NCBI RefSeq assembly: GCF_020103725.1
Contig: NZ_JAHXBG010000002.1
Location: forward strand, 124,001-188,000
Reading direction: 5' to 3'
DNA from: Hyalangium gracile
GTDB taxonomy: Bacteria; Myxococcota; Myxococcia; Myxococcales; Myxococcaceae
Length of the DNA stretch: 64,000 nucleotides
In this document: positions 1 to 9,810 of the stretch, in pieces
Position numbering within the stretch: the first letter of the stretch is position 1
Layout of the letters: each line of letters begins with the position of its first letter
Notes under the pieces: generated by a model
The model's input: the letters and a program-made list of their open reading frames with translations, nothing else
The model's database searches: none
What the model was told of the DNA's origin: nothing
Made by a program: the position numbers and the translations under genes

Positions 1-236
1 TACTCGCCCGCGGCGTAGGGGCCCGCGCGACGCGCCACGCTGAAGAGGCTGCCGTTGTAGCCGGCGAAGATCGAGTCACCGTAGGCCACCACGCGATAGG
101 TGCTCGTCGCACCGCTGCGGTTGATGGTCCACGAGGTGTTCTGGTTGATGGTGCTGGCGAACGCAGCGCTGCTCACGACGGTGGTGGCCAGCGCGCACGC
201 CGCGGTAGCGCCACGCAGATTGAAACGAAGGGACAT
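1..236 (-). CDS. Secreted SGNH/GDSL-type hydrolase, N-terminal fragment
   Basis: The reading frame starts at the ATG at 236 and runs off the left edge, so only about 78 residues are visible. A GGAGG ribosome binding site lies six bases upstream (in 241-250). Residues 1-27 form a signal peptide ending AFA before STINQ, so the product is exported. Residues 49-58 read VVAYGDSIFA, which matches block I of SGNH hydrolases, with Ser55 the likely nucleophile (GDSI in place of GDSL). The family contains esterases, lipases and carbohydrate acetylesterases; the substrate cannot be told from this fragment. The catalytic Asp-His pair would be outside the window. Confidence 0.72.
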   Translation of the reverse strand, partial: MSLRFNLRGATAACALATTVVSSAAFASTINQNTSWTINRSGATSTYRVVAYGDSIFAGYNGSLFSVARRAGPYAAGE

Positions 237-383
237 GGACTGCCTCCTAGGCTCCCGGGGGATTTGGGAGGCCGGCAGGGTACAGACAGCCCACCGCGCA
301 TTTCCAGGGAAAACAGTGCAAATTCCAATAAACCGCAAGTGACGCAATGCACCAACAAATAGTTAGCCCAGTGACAGAGCCTC

Positions 384-3300
384 TCAGCCGAGGAGCCCCT
401 CCAGCGCCATGACGCGCTGTGTCTTCACGTTGATCACCTTGCCGGTCCGCTCCAGGACGCCCTCGCCGATGATGAAGAGCGCGCCGTGGATGTCTCGGCG
501 GCAGCGCTCGTAGACGTCCGGCGGCACCACCAGGTTGGCGATCCCCGTCTCGTCCTCCAGGGAGATGAAGCACATGCCCTTGGCCGTGGGAGGCCGCTGC
601 CGGGTGATCAGCATCCCGCCCACCGCCACGCGCCGCCCCGACGTCACCCGCTTGAGCCCCTCGGCGGGCACCGCGCCCAGCTTGCGCAGCGCCGGCCGCA
701 AGAGCTCCAGCGGGTGCTTCTCCAGCGAGAGCCCCACCGTCTCGAAGTCCGCCTCCACGCGCTCGGCCACGCTCATGGGCGGCAGCTCCACCTGCGTGCT
801 GTCCATGGGCAGCCCGAAGAACAGATCGTCCTCGTCCAAGGGCCCCAGGGCCTGGATCTCCCAGAGCGCCTGGCGCCTCGAGCCGCACAGGGAGGCCAGC
901 GCTCCGGCCAGCGCCAGCCGCGTCAGCTCGTGCCGGGGAATGCGGCCCCGCCGTGCCAATTCCCCCACGCTCTCGTAGCCCTTGCCTCGCGATGCCGCCA
1001 CGCGCCGACCGGCAGACTCGTTCAGCCCACGCACCATGCGCAGGCCCAGCCGCAGCCCCCCGCCCTCCTCCAGCGTGCAGTCCCAGTCCGAGTGGCGCAC
1101 GTCCACCGGCCGCACCTGCACGCCGTGCCGCTTCGCGTCCGCCACCAGCGTGTGCGGCGCGTAGAAGCCCATGGGCTGCGAGTTCAACAGCGCCGCGCAG
1201 AAGGCCTGCGGGTAGTGGTACTTGAGCCACGAGGACGCATAGGCGATCAGCGCGAAGGACGCCGAGTGGGACTCCGGGAAGCCGTAGTGCGCGAAGCCCC
1301 GGAACTGCTCGAACAGCTCCTCCATGTACTCGCGCGTGTAGCCGCGCTTCACGCCGCCGTCCACGAAGCGGATGCGGTAGGGCTCCAGCAACTGCTCGGC
1401 GCGCTTGTGCCCCAGCGCCCGCCTCAGCCCGTCCGCCTCGCCCGCGGTGAAGCCTCCGGCCACCATGGCCAGCTTCATCGCCTGCTCCTGGAAGAGCGGC
1501 ACGCCCAGCGTCTTCTCGAGGATGGCTCGCACCTCGGGCGTCGGGTACGTGGCCACCTCCTTGCCCTCCCGGCGCCGCAGGAAGGGGTGCACCATGTTCC
1601 CGATGATGGGCCCGGGGCGGATGATGGCGATCTCGATCACCAGATCGTAGAAGGTGCGCGGCTTGAGCCTGGGCAGCATGCTCATCTGCGCCCGGCTCTC
1701 GATCTGGAACACGCCCACCGAGTCCGCCTCGCAGAGCATGTCGTAGACCTTGGGGTCCTCCGGCGGGATGGTCGCCAGCGACAGCTCCCGGCCGAAGTGC
1801 TGGCGGATGAGCGCGAAGCACTTGGCCACCGCCGTGAGCATGCCCAGGGCCAGCAGATCCACCTTCAGCACGCCCAGCGCGTTGATGTCGTCCTTCTCCC
1901 ACTGGATGACGGTGCGGCCCTTCATCGCCGCGTTCTCCACGGGGATGAGGTCCACCAGCGGCTCGCGGGTGATGACGAAGCCGCCCACGTGGATGGAGAG
2001 GTGGCGCGGGAAGCCCTCGATGTCCTGCGCCAGCGTGAGCGTCTGCCGCACCCGGCTATCGAAGGCGGACAGCCCCGCCTCGGCCAGCACCTCCGGGGTG
2101 ACGTCGAAGCCGTACGCCGCCGACACCTTCGAGAGCCGGTCCACCTGGTCCAGCGACAGGCCCATCGCCTTGCCCACCTCGCGCAGCGCCAGCCGCCCCC
2201 GGTAGCAGATCACCTCGCAGACCATGCCCGCGCGGTGCCGGCCGTGCTTCTCGTAGACGTACTGGAGCACCTCCTCGCGGCGCTCGTGCTCGAAGTCCAC
2301 GTCGATGTCGGGCGGCTCCTTGCGCTCCATGCTCAGGAAGCGCTCGAAGAGCAGCCCCATGCGCACCGGATCGATGGCGGTGATCTGCAGCGCGTAGCAG
2401 ACCGCCGAGTTCGCCGCGCTGCCGCGCCCCTGGCAGAGGATGCCGCGCGAGCGCGCGAAGTGGACGATGTCCCAGAGCGCCAGGAAGTAGCCCGGGAAGT
2501 CCAGCGCCTCGATGAGCCGGTGCTCGTGGTCGATCTGCTTGCGGACGTCGGCCGGCACGCCGCCCGGGTAGCGGATGGCGAGCCCCTCCTCGGTGAGCAC
2601 GCGCAGGTGCTGCATCGCCGTGCGTCCGGGCGGCAGATCCTCCTCGGAGAAGTGGTAGCGCAGCTCATCCAGCGAGGCGTTGCAGCGGCTGGCGATCTCC
2701 AGCGTGCGCTCCAGCGCCTCGGGGCGGTCTCGGAACAGTCGGGCCATCTCCTCGGGGGACTTCAGGGTGCGCTCGGCGTTGGGCTGGAGCCGGGTGCCCG
2801 CCTTGTCCACCGTCGTCTTGTGGCGGATGGCCGTGAGCACGTCCTGCAGCGGCTGGCGGCGGCGGTGGTGGGTGTGCACGTCGTTGTGCGCGACCAGGGG
2901 CACCCCGAGCGAGCCAGCCAGCGCCTCCGCCTGGGCCTCGCGCGCCTTGTCCCCCGCGGACAGCGTGCGGCACAGCCCCACGTGGAAGCGCTGGGGGAAG
3001 GCCTCGGCCAGGGGCGCCACCCGCTCGGCGGGAGCGGGGTTCGGCAGCAGCGCGATCAGCCCCTCGGAGCGCTCGGCCACCTCGCGCCAGGGCAGCCCGG
3101 CCTCGCCCTTGGGGTGGCTCATCCGGCTGGCCGACACCAGCCGGCACATGTTGGCGTACCCGGTCGAGTCCATGGCGTAGATGACCACCGGGGGCCCGTC
3201 CGTCAGCGTCAGCTCCGTGCCGAGGATCACCTTGAGGCCATGCTCCTTGGCCGCCAGGTGCGCCTTCACCACGCCATACAGCCCGTCCGCGTCCGTCAGG

Positions 3301-3407
3301 GCCAGGGCCTGCACCCCCAGCCGCGCGGCCGTGGCGACCAGCTCCTCCGGGTGCGAGGCGCCCCGAAGGAAGGAGAAGTTGGAGCGGCAGACCAGCTCGG
3401 CGTACAC
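384..3407 (-). CDS. dnaE2: Error-prone DNA polymerase III alpha subunit DnaE2 (ImuC)
   Basis: About 1007 residues. The protein opens YAELVCRSNFSFLRGASHPE, the usual DnaE2 beginning, so the GTG at 3407 is preferred; the frame stays open upstream but that extension has no family resemblance. An N-terminal PHP domain is followed by the polymerase core with catalytic acidic motifs PPDIDVDF and KVDLLALG, and a C-terminal OB fold near GKVINVKTQRVMAL. DnaE2 performs mutagenic translesion synthesis in the ImuA-ImuB-DnaE2 mutasome during the SOS response. Its usual neighbours are absent here, but an ImuB-like gene lies at the far end of the window. No strong ribosome binding site precedes the GTG. Confidence 0.93.
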   Translation of the reverse strand: MYAELVCRSNFSFLRGASHPEELVATAARLGVQALALTDADGLYGVVKAHLAAKEHGLKVILGTELTLTDGPPVVIYAMDSTGYANMCRLVSASRMSHPKGEAGLPWREVAERSEGLIALLPNPAPAERVAPLAEAFPQRFHVGLCRTLSAGDKAREAQAEALAGSLGVPLVAHNDVHTHHRRRQPLQDVLTAIRHKTTVDKAGTRLQPNAERTLKSPEEMARLFRDRPEALERTLEIASRCNASLDELRYHFSEEDLPPGRTAMQHLRVLTEEGLAIRYPGGVPADVRKQIDHEHRLIEALDFPGYFLALWDIVHFARSRGILCQGRGSAANSAVCYALQITAIDPVRMGLLFERFLSMERKEPPDIDVDFEHERREEVLQYVYEKHGRHRAGMVCEVICYRGRLALREVGKAMGLSLDQVDRLSKVSAAYGFDVTPEVLAEAGLSAFDSRVRQTLTLAQDIEGFPRHLSIHVGGFVITREPLVDLIPVENAAMKGRTVIQWEKDDINALGVLKVDLLALGMLTAVAKCFALIRQHFGRELSLATIPPEDPKVYDMLCEADSVGVFQIESRAQMSMLPRLKPRTFYDLVIEIAIIRPGPIIGNMVHPFLRRREGKEVATYPTPEVRAILEKTLGVPLFQEQAMKLAMVAGGFTAGEADGLRRALGHKRAEQLLEPYRIRFVDGGVKRGYTREYMEELFEQFRGFAHYGFPESHSASFALIAYASSWLKYHYPQAFCAALLNSQPMGFYAPHTLVADAKRHGVQVRPVDVRHSDWDCTLEEGGGLRLGLRMVRGLNESAGRRVAASRGKGYESVGELARRGRIPRHELTRLALAGALASLCGSRRQALWEIQALGPLDEDDLFFGLPMDSTQVELPPMSVAERVEADFETVGLSLEKHPLELLRPALRKLGAVPAEGLKRVTSGRRVAVGGMLITRQRPPTAKGMCFISLEDETGIANLVVPPDVYERCRRDIHGALFIIGEGVLERTGKVINVKTQRVMALEGLLG

Positions 3408-3422
3408 GGCACATAGGATACT

Positions 3423-3434
3423 GGACGTGCGTTC
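3423..3434 (-). promoter_or_regulatory. Possible LexA box upstream of dnaE2
   Basis: On the minus strand the sequence reads GAACGCACGTCC, that is GAAC-N4-GTCC, one base away from the symmetrical GAAC-N4-GTTC core of one LexA box class. It sits 15-26 bases upstream of the chosen dnaE2 start, where an SOS repressor would block transcription. DnaE2 genes are commonly SOS-regulated. LexA boxes of delta-proteobacteria vary, so this is tentative. Confidence 0.25.
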
Positions 3435-3605
3435 ATCCCGCCGCCAGGAAACCTCGCCCCCTGTCGGATCCACGGGTGGCTGCCGGTACGTCCGATTCCT
3501 GGACCGGTTTGCGGGACAGGATTCGAGGCGGCGCGTATCTAAAGGATGGCGGCGGCCGGAGGGGTTTGACAGGACGGCGAGCCCGCTGCCAAAGAGGAGC
3601 CCGAT

Positions 3606-4091
3606 ATGGATCTGACTCCCGTCGACTGGCAGATGTGGATCGTCGCGGCGCTGGTGCTCGGCGCCCTGGAGATCAAGCTCTCCGGCTTCGTGACGCTCTG
3701 GTTCGCGATCGGCGCACTGGTGTCGGCGCTCGCGGCGGCCGTGGGGCTGGGCATCAACGGGCAGCTGCTGCTCTTCATCGCGGTGTCCACGGCCTTGTTC
3801 GCGGCGTCTCGGACGATCTTCAAGGAAGCGTTCATGCGCACGGCCAGCCCCTTGAAGATGGGGGTGGAGGCCATGGTGGGCCAGGAGGCCGTGGTGACCG
3901 AGGCCCTGGCGGACCCCCACGGCGGCACGGTGCGTATCAACGGAGAGCTGTGGACGGCGCGCTCGCTGTCGGGCCCGGTGGCCGAGGGTGAGCGCGTCAC
4001 CGTCGAGCAGGTGGATGGACTGAAGCTATGGGTGCGGCGCCCCTCCGCGTCGCTCGAGATTCCCGCGCACAAGAAGAAGGAGAACGCGTAA
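3606..4091 (+). CDS. NfeD family membrane protein
   Basis: 161 residues. The N-terminal half has hydrophobic segments at about residues 10-30, 32-50 and 54-70. The C-terminal half, from about residue 85 (AMVGQEAVVTEALADPHGGT), is the small beta-barrel (OB-like) soluble domain of NfeD. NfeD proteins accompany stomatin-like SPFH proteins and are linked to membrane microdomains and membrane proteolysis. GAGGAG at 3594-3599 is a good ribosome binding site. The stop overlaps the start of the next gene (TAATG), so the two are translationally coupled. Confidence 0.87.
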   Translation: MDLTPVDWQMWIVAALVLGALEIKLSGFVTLWFAIGALVSALAAAVGLGINGQLLLFIAVSTALFAASRTIFKEAFMRTASPLKMGVEAMVGQEAVVTEALADPHGGTVRINGELWTARSLSGPVAEGERVTVEQVDGLKLWVRRPSASLEIPAHKKKENA

Positions 4092-5158
4092 TGACCTTCA
4101 TGACGGTATTGCTCATCGTCGCGGCGCTGGTGGTGGGCTTTGCCCTCATCACCGGCATCCGCATCGTCCCGCAGGCCAAGGTGATGGTGGTCGAGCGGCT
4201 GGGGAAGTTCCACAGCGTGGCGCACAGCGGGCTGAACATCCTGATCCCGTTCCTGGACAGCCCACGGCACTTCGAGATGCGCACGGGCAACCGCTTCATG
4301 CGCAGCCCCCTGGTGGATCTGCGCGAGCAGGTCATGGGCTTCGAGACCGTGCAGGTCATCACCCATGACAACGTGAACATGGAGGTGGGCTCGGTCATCT
4401 ACTACCAGATCGTCGATCCGGCGAAGGCGCTCTACGCGGTGGAGAACCTGGCGCTGGCCATCGAGCAGCTGACGATGACGAACCTGCGCAACATCATGGG
4501 CGGGCTGACGCTGGACCAGACGCTGACCAGCCGCGAGACGGTGAACACCAAGCTGCGCATGGTGCTGGACGACGCCACGGAGAAGTGGGGCGTGAAGGTG
4601 ACGCGGGTGGAGCTGCGCGAGATCGAGCCGCCGCAGGCCATCAAGGAGGCGATGGCCAAGCAGATGACGGCCGAGCGCGAGCGGCGCGCCGAGGTGACGA
4701 AGGCCGAGGGCGACAAGTCGGCGGCGATCCTCAAGGCGGAGGGCGAGAAGATCTCGCGGATCCTGCGCGCCGAGGCGGAGCGCGACGCGGAGGTGGCTCG
4801 CGCCGAGGGCCACAAGCGCGCGGTGGTGCTGGAGGCGGAGGCGAAGGCGGAGGCCACGCGGCTGGTGTTCGAGGCGGTGCACTCGGGCCGGGCGACGCCG
4901 GAGGTGCTGGCGCTGCGCTACATGGAGACGCTGCAGGAGCTGGGCAAGGGCACCAACAAGGTGTTCGTCCCCTACGAGGCCACCGCGGCGCTGGGCAGCG
5001 TGGGCATGCTCAAGGAGCTGTTCGCCAAGGAGGGTGACGCGACGCCCCCGGTCACCAAGGCCGCGCAGGCGCTGGGCACCCAGACCGTGACGCGCTCGCC
5101 GCAGCCGGCCCCGCTGCCCGTGCGCCGCGGCCCGCCGACGTTCCCGCAGGACGAGTAG
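4091..5158 (+). CDS. Stomatin/paraslipin family SPFH membrane protein
   Basis: 355 residues from the ATG at 4091, which overlaps the NfeD stop; AAGGAG at 4077-4082 precedes it with eight bases of spacing. One N-terminal membrane segment (about residues 3-22) is followed by the SPFH domain, with typical stretches VMVVERLGKFHSV and PPQAIKEAMAKQM. A charged coiled-coil rich in Ala, Glu and Arg covers about residues 190-265. Such proteins oligomerise at the membrane and organise lipid and protease microdomains with their NfeD partner. The C-terminal tail (after about residue 310) is Pro/Ala-rich and probably disordered. Confidence 0.9.
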   Translation: MTFMTVLLIVAALVVGFALITGIRIVPQAKVMVVERLGKFHSVAHSGLNILIPFLDSPRHFEMRTGNRFMRSPLVDLREQVMGFETVQVITHDNVNMEVGSVIYYQIVDPAKALYAVENLALAIEQLTMTNLRNIMGGLTLDQTLTSRETVNTKLRMVLDDATEKWGVKVTRVELREIEPPQAIKEAMAKQMTAERERRAEVTKAEGDKSAAILKAEGEKISRILRAEAERDAEVARAEGHKRAVVLEAEAKAEATRLVFEAVHSGRATPEVLALRYMETLQELGKGTNKVFVPYEATAALGSVGMLKELFAKEGDATPPVTKAAQALGTQTVTRSPQPAPLPVRRGPPTFPQDE

Positions 5159-5228
5159 CACCGCCGACTCCGCTCGGTGAGGTGCCGCATGGACAGGGAT
5201 GACCGGGAATCCCACCCGGTCGTCTACG

Positions 5229-6471
<1,243 letters not shown>

Positions 6472-6546
6472 TGCTTCAAAGTGAGGAGGCGGCCAAGAAA
6501 GGAGGCGGCGGCCAGGAAAGAAGGCAAGGGACTGGAGGGTTGACGC

Positions 6547-8226
6547 ATGATGCCGCCCATGTCCCCACCGCCTTCACCGCCGGCCCCTGCTCCGGCCCCT
6601 GCTCCGGGCGAGCTCGTCCGCACCCAGCAGCGTGCGGGCCGCTCCGTCCTGGTGGGCCTGGTGCTGCTCGGCGTGGCCACCGTGGCCAGCCCCCTGCTCG
6701 CCTACCGAGAGGACCTGGAGAACGCCCGCGCCGAGGCGATCGACCACCTCTCCGTCCAGGCCCAGGTGCAGGCCGAAGCCCTGGGCTTCCACCTGGGGCT
6801 GCTGGAGGCGGAGCTGCATCGCCTCGCCACGCACCCGAAGCTCTCCCTCGGTGATGGCCCCTACGGCCCCGAGGTGACCGTGCTGGACAACGCCCTGCAC
6901 CACACCCAGCTCTTCTCGGAGGGCGTGGCCCTGCTGTCCGCCTCGGGGCGCCGCGTGTGGAGCGATCCTCCCGACATGCCGCTGGGGGACTCGCCGCTCG
7001 ACAGCCGCCCCTGGTTCCGCCGGGTGCTCCGCGAGGGTGTCTCGGACATCAGCCTGCTGGAGCGGGATGACGGACCGCTGGTGGTGGTGGTGCCCGTCAT
7101 CCGCTCCGTCCAGGTGGTGGGCCTGCTCGTGGGCGAGCTGCGCTCGGAGGCTCGCCCGCTGCCGGGCGTCCGCGCGAAGGAGACTGACTTCTCACTGCTC
7201 ATGGGCCGGAACGGGAAGCTGCTGCTGCCCGTTCCGCCGCAGACCTTCAAGTGGAACCCGGAGCTCGCCTCGCGCGTGCTCTCCCTGGTCGAGGCCCCAG
7301 GCCCCCTCGTGCTGGGAGGCACCCACATGCTCGGCGCGGCCGCTCCCGTGCCGACGCCGACGGGCGTCAGCGGCATGCTGCTGGCCGTGCTCGAGGACGA
7401 GGAGCGCAACACCGGGCCCCTGCGGCGCCGCTTCCTCGGACAGCTCCTCTTCCACAGCGCCCTGCTGGGCGGCACCCTCCTGCTCTTCACCTTCCTGCTG
7501 CGGCGCTCCTACCGCTCGCTGCTCGCCGCGGAGGATCGGCTGCGGCACCAGGAGACGATGGCCGCCCTGGGCGCGGCCAGCCAGCTCATCGCCCACGAGG
7601 TGAAGAACGCCCTCAACGGCATCCAGGCCGCCCTCTCCCTGCTGCGGCCCGCCACCTCCAGCGGAGAGCTCGCCCTGCCCGCCCTGCGCGCGCAGATCCA
7701 CCGGCTGGGGCACCTGGCGCGCTCGCTGCTCTCCTTCGGCGCGCCGCGCGCCGCCCTGCGTCGCTCCTGCGAGCTGCGCCTGCTGCTGGACGAGGCCCTC
7801 CAGTCCGTGCGCCTGCTGCCCGAGGCCGAGGACGTCCCCATCGGCGTGACGATGATGGAGGGACTCCCCGTGCACGTCGATCCCGCGCTGGTGGTGTCCG
7901 CCATCGACAACCTGCTGCGCAACGCGGTAGAGGCCGGCGCCGTGGCGCGTGATACGGGGCTGCGGCCCACACCCTGGGTCCAGGTGAGCCTCGCACGCGA
8001 TGGCAAGGAGGCCATCCTGGTCGTGGAGGACAACGCTGGCGGTGTGGATCCGGCCCTGGAGCCGCGACTCTGGGAGCCGTTCGCCACCGCTCGGGCCAAG
8101 GGGGTGGGCTTGGGGCTTCCCATGGCTCGGGCCGCCGTGGAGATTCACGGCGGCAGCCTCACCTATACTCGCCTCCCCGAGGGCAGCCGCTTCAGCCTTC
8201 GACTGCCGCTGGAGGGCGCCGCATGA
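6547..8226 (+). CDS. Membrane sensor histidine kinase
   Basis: 559 residues. After a Pro-rich start there is a membrane segment at about residues 35-55, a periplasmic sensor region of about 245 residues with Cache-like character (LSASGRRVWSD, DSRPWFRRVL), and a second membrane segment at about 301-321. The kinase core follows: H box AHEVKNAL with phospho-acceptor His350, N box NLLRNAVEAG, then VEDNAGGV and GVGLGLPMARA of the ATPase domain. The stop overlaps the start of the response regulator (ATGA), a classic two-component pair. A GGAGG-like site precedes the start. The sensed signal is unknown; the downstream SulP-carbonic anhydrase genes suggest inorganic carbon or an anion. Confidence 0.9.
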   Translation: MMPPMSPPPSPPAPAPAPAPGELVRTQQRAGRSVLVGLVLLGVATVASPLLAYREDLENARAEAIDHLSVQAQVQAEALGFHLGLLEAELHRLATHPKLSLGDGPYGPEVTVLDNALHHTQLFSEGVALLSASGRRVWSDPPDMPLGDSPLDSRPWFRRVLREGVSDISLLERDDGPLVVVVPVIRSVQVVGLLVGELRSEARPLPGVRAKETDFSLLMGRNGKLLLPVPPQTFKWNPELASRVLSLVEAPGPLVLGGTHMLGAAAPVPTPTGVSGMLLAVLEDEERNTGPLRRRFLGQLLFHSALLGGTLLLFTFLLRRSYRSLLAAEDRLRHQETMAALGAASQLIAHEVKNALNGIQAALSLLRPATSSGELALPALRAQIHRLGHLARSLLSFGAPRAALRRSCELRLLLDEALQSVRLLPEAEDVPIGVTMMEGLPVHVDPALVVSAIDNLLRNAVEAGAVARDTGLRPTPWVQVSLARDGKEAILVVEDNAGGVDPALEPRLWEPFATARAKGVGLGLPMARAAVEIHGGSLTYTRLPEGSRFSLRLPLEGAA

Positions 8227-9566
8227 GCACCTCTCTGCTCCTGGTGGACGACGATCGCACCTTCAGCTCGCTCGCCTCCTCCGTGCTCAAGGCGGAGGGC
8301 TTCCTGGTGCGCACGGCCCGCTCGCTCCACGAGACGCGCGCGGCCCTGGCTCGCGAGTCTCCGGACCTCGTCATCCTCGACCGCCGGCTGCCGGATGGCG
8401 ATGGGCTCTCCTTCCTGCCCGAATTGCGCGCCCAGCTTCCCGGCACCGTGGTGCTGATGGTGACGGCGCACGGAGACATCGCCAGCGCGGTGGAGGCCAT
8501 CAAGCAGGGGGCGCTCGACTACCTCTCCAAGCCGGTGGAGCTGGATGACCTGGTGCTGCGAGCGCGCCGCGCCGCCCAGGACGTGCAGCTGTACGAGCGC
8601 CTGCGTCAGGCCGAGAGCGCGCTGGAGGGCCGCCGACGCCTGCTGGCGCCCCGCTCGCCGCTCATGCAGCAGACCATACAGATGCTCGAGCGCATCGCCA
8701 CCTCTCCGCGCAGCCCCGTGCTCCTGCTGGGCGAGACGGGCGTGGGCAAGGAGGTGATCGCTCGTCACCTGCACGTGCTGCGCAAGGAGCAGGGGCCCTT
8801 CGTCCACGTCAACTGCGCGGCCCTGCCGGACGCGCTGGTGGAGAGCGAGCTGTTCGGCCACGAGCGAGGCTCCTTCACCGACGCGCGCACGGCGAAGCGT
8901 GGGCTGGTGGAGGTGGCCGACGGCGGCCTGCTCTTCCTGGACGAGGTGGGCGAGCTGCCGCTGGCGCTCCAGGCCAAGCTGCTCACCTTCCTGGACAAGG
9001 GCGCCTTCCGGCGGATCGGCGGCAGCAGCGAGCTGACCAGCAGCGCGCGCGTGGTGGCCGCCACCAACCGCGATCTCACCCAGGAGGTGGCCGCCGGCCG
9101 CTTCCGCGAGGATCTCTACTTCCGCCTGAGCGTCTTCAAGGTGGAGGTACCCCCGCTCCGAGCGCGGCGCGAGGACGTGCTGCCGCTGGCCGAGTCCCTG
9201 GTGGCCGAGCTGTGCGCGGAGCTGGGCCGCCGCCCGGTGGTGTTCTCCGCCGCCGCGCGCGAGCGGCTCGAGCGCTACCCCTTCCCCGGCAACGTGCGCG
9301 AGCTGCGCAACATCCTCGAGCGCTCGCTGGTGCTCGAGACAGGCTCCACGCTGGAGCTGGAGGCGCTCGCCACCGGCCCGCGCAACGCCTCCTCCGCGCC
9401 CGATCCCACCGCCTTCGTCGTCTCGGGCCCTCCGCGCCCCCTGGAGGAGGTGGAGCGGCTGTACGTCCGGCACGTACTCGAGCTGATGGAGGGGCGCCGG
9501 ATGGATGCCGCCCGGGTGCTGGGGATCTCCTATCCCACCTTTCTGCGCAGGCTCGGGGAGGAGTGA
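8223..9566 (+). CDS. NtrC-family sigma-54-dependent response regulator
   Basis: 447 residues. The receiver domain begins LLLVDDD and has the phospho-acceptor Asp53 in VILDRRLPDGDG. The AAA+ domain has Walker A GETGVGKE (residues 170-177), the sigma-54 contact loop GSFTDA (216-221) in place of canonical GAFTGA, and Walker B LLFLDEVGELP. The C-terminal Fis-like helix-turn-helix is MDAARVLGISYPTFLRRL. It is translationally coupled to the kinase and lies directly upstream of a sigma-54 promoter (9722-9737), so the SulP-carbonic anhydrase operon is its probable target. F and T of the loop, the residues most important for sigma-54 contact, are kept. Confidence 0.9.
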   Translation: MSTSLLLVDDDRTFSSLASSVLKAEGFLVRTARSLHETRAALARESPDLVILDRRLPDGDGLSFLPELRAQLPGTVVLMVTAHGDIASAVEAIKQGALDYLSKPVELDDLVLRARRAAQDVQLYERLRQAESALEGRRRLLAPRSPLMQQTIQMLERIATSPRSPVLLLGETGVGKEVIARHLHVLRKEQGPFVHVNCAALPDALVESELFGHERGSFTDARTAKRGLVEVADGGLLFLDEVGELPLALQAKLLTFLDKGAFRRIGGSSELTSSARVVAATNRDLTQEVAAGRFREDLYFRLSVFKVEVPPLRARREDVLPLAESLVAELCAELGRRPVVFSAAARERLERYPFPGNVRELRNILERSLVLETGSTLELEALATGPRNASSAPDPTAFVVSGPPRPLEEVERLYVRHVLELMEGRRMDAARVLGISYPTFLRRLGEE

Positions 9567-9617
9567 GCCAGCGTGGTAGAGCCTGCCTCCTGGCTTGCCT
9601 GTCTGCCGGGTTGCTCT

Positions 9618-9684
9618 GGACTTCAAGGTTCTTTCATCGGGGCCGGGGCCAACTTCAAAATTCTTTAAGTCCTTCTTGAAGTCC
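9618..9684 (+). promoter_or_regulatory. Repeated upstream activator sites for the sigma-54 promoter
   Basis: Three related elements lie about 40-100 bases upstream of the -24 box. GGACTTCAAG occurs at 9618-9627 and, inverted as CTTGAAGTCC, at 9675-9684 (10 of 10 bases). A direct repeat of the type ACTTCAANNTTCTTTNA occurs at 9620-9636 and 9652-9668 (14 of 17 bases identical). Position and symmetry fit enhancer sites bound by an NtrC-type dimer, most simply the regulator encoded just upstream. The region is strikingly AT-richer than its surroundings. Confidence 0.55.
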
Positions 9685-9721
9685 CTCAGCGCCTCCCGAG
9701 GGAAGCCGGCCTCCTGATGGC

Positions 9722-9737
9722 TGGCACGCTCGTTGCG
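9722..9737 (+). promoter_or_regulatory. Sigma-54 (RpoN) promoter of the SulP-carbonic anhydrase operon
   Basis: TGGCACG-CTCG-TTGCG matches the sigma-54 consensus TGGCACG-N4-TTGCW at 11 of 12 specified positions. The invariant GG (9723-9724) and GC (9735-9736) have the required 10-base spacing. Transcription would start near 9748, giving a leader of about 60 bases before the ATG at 9811. Confidence 0.8.
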
Positions 9738-9810
9738 AAGGCCCAGAACCGAACTGCGCCGGCCCTCTCCCCCTGAGGCTCGGTGCCTGGCTCGGTCTGG
9801 AGGCTGAGAG

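Noticed and set aside
3566-3571. Perfect TTGACA before the NfeD gene
   Set aside because: No -10-like sequence at an acceptable distance was found.
3408-3920. N-terminal extension of the dnaE2 frame
   Set aside because: The frame stays open but lacks similarity to DnaE2, crosses the NfeD gene and the intergenic region; the family start fits the GTG at 3407.
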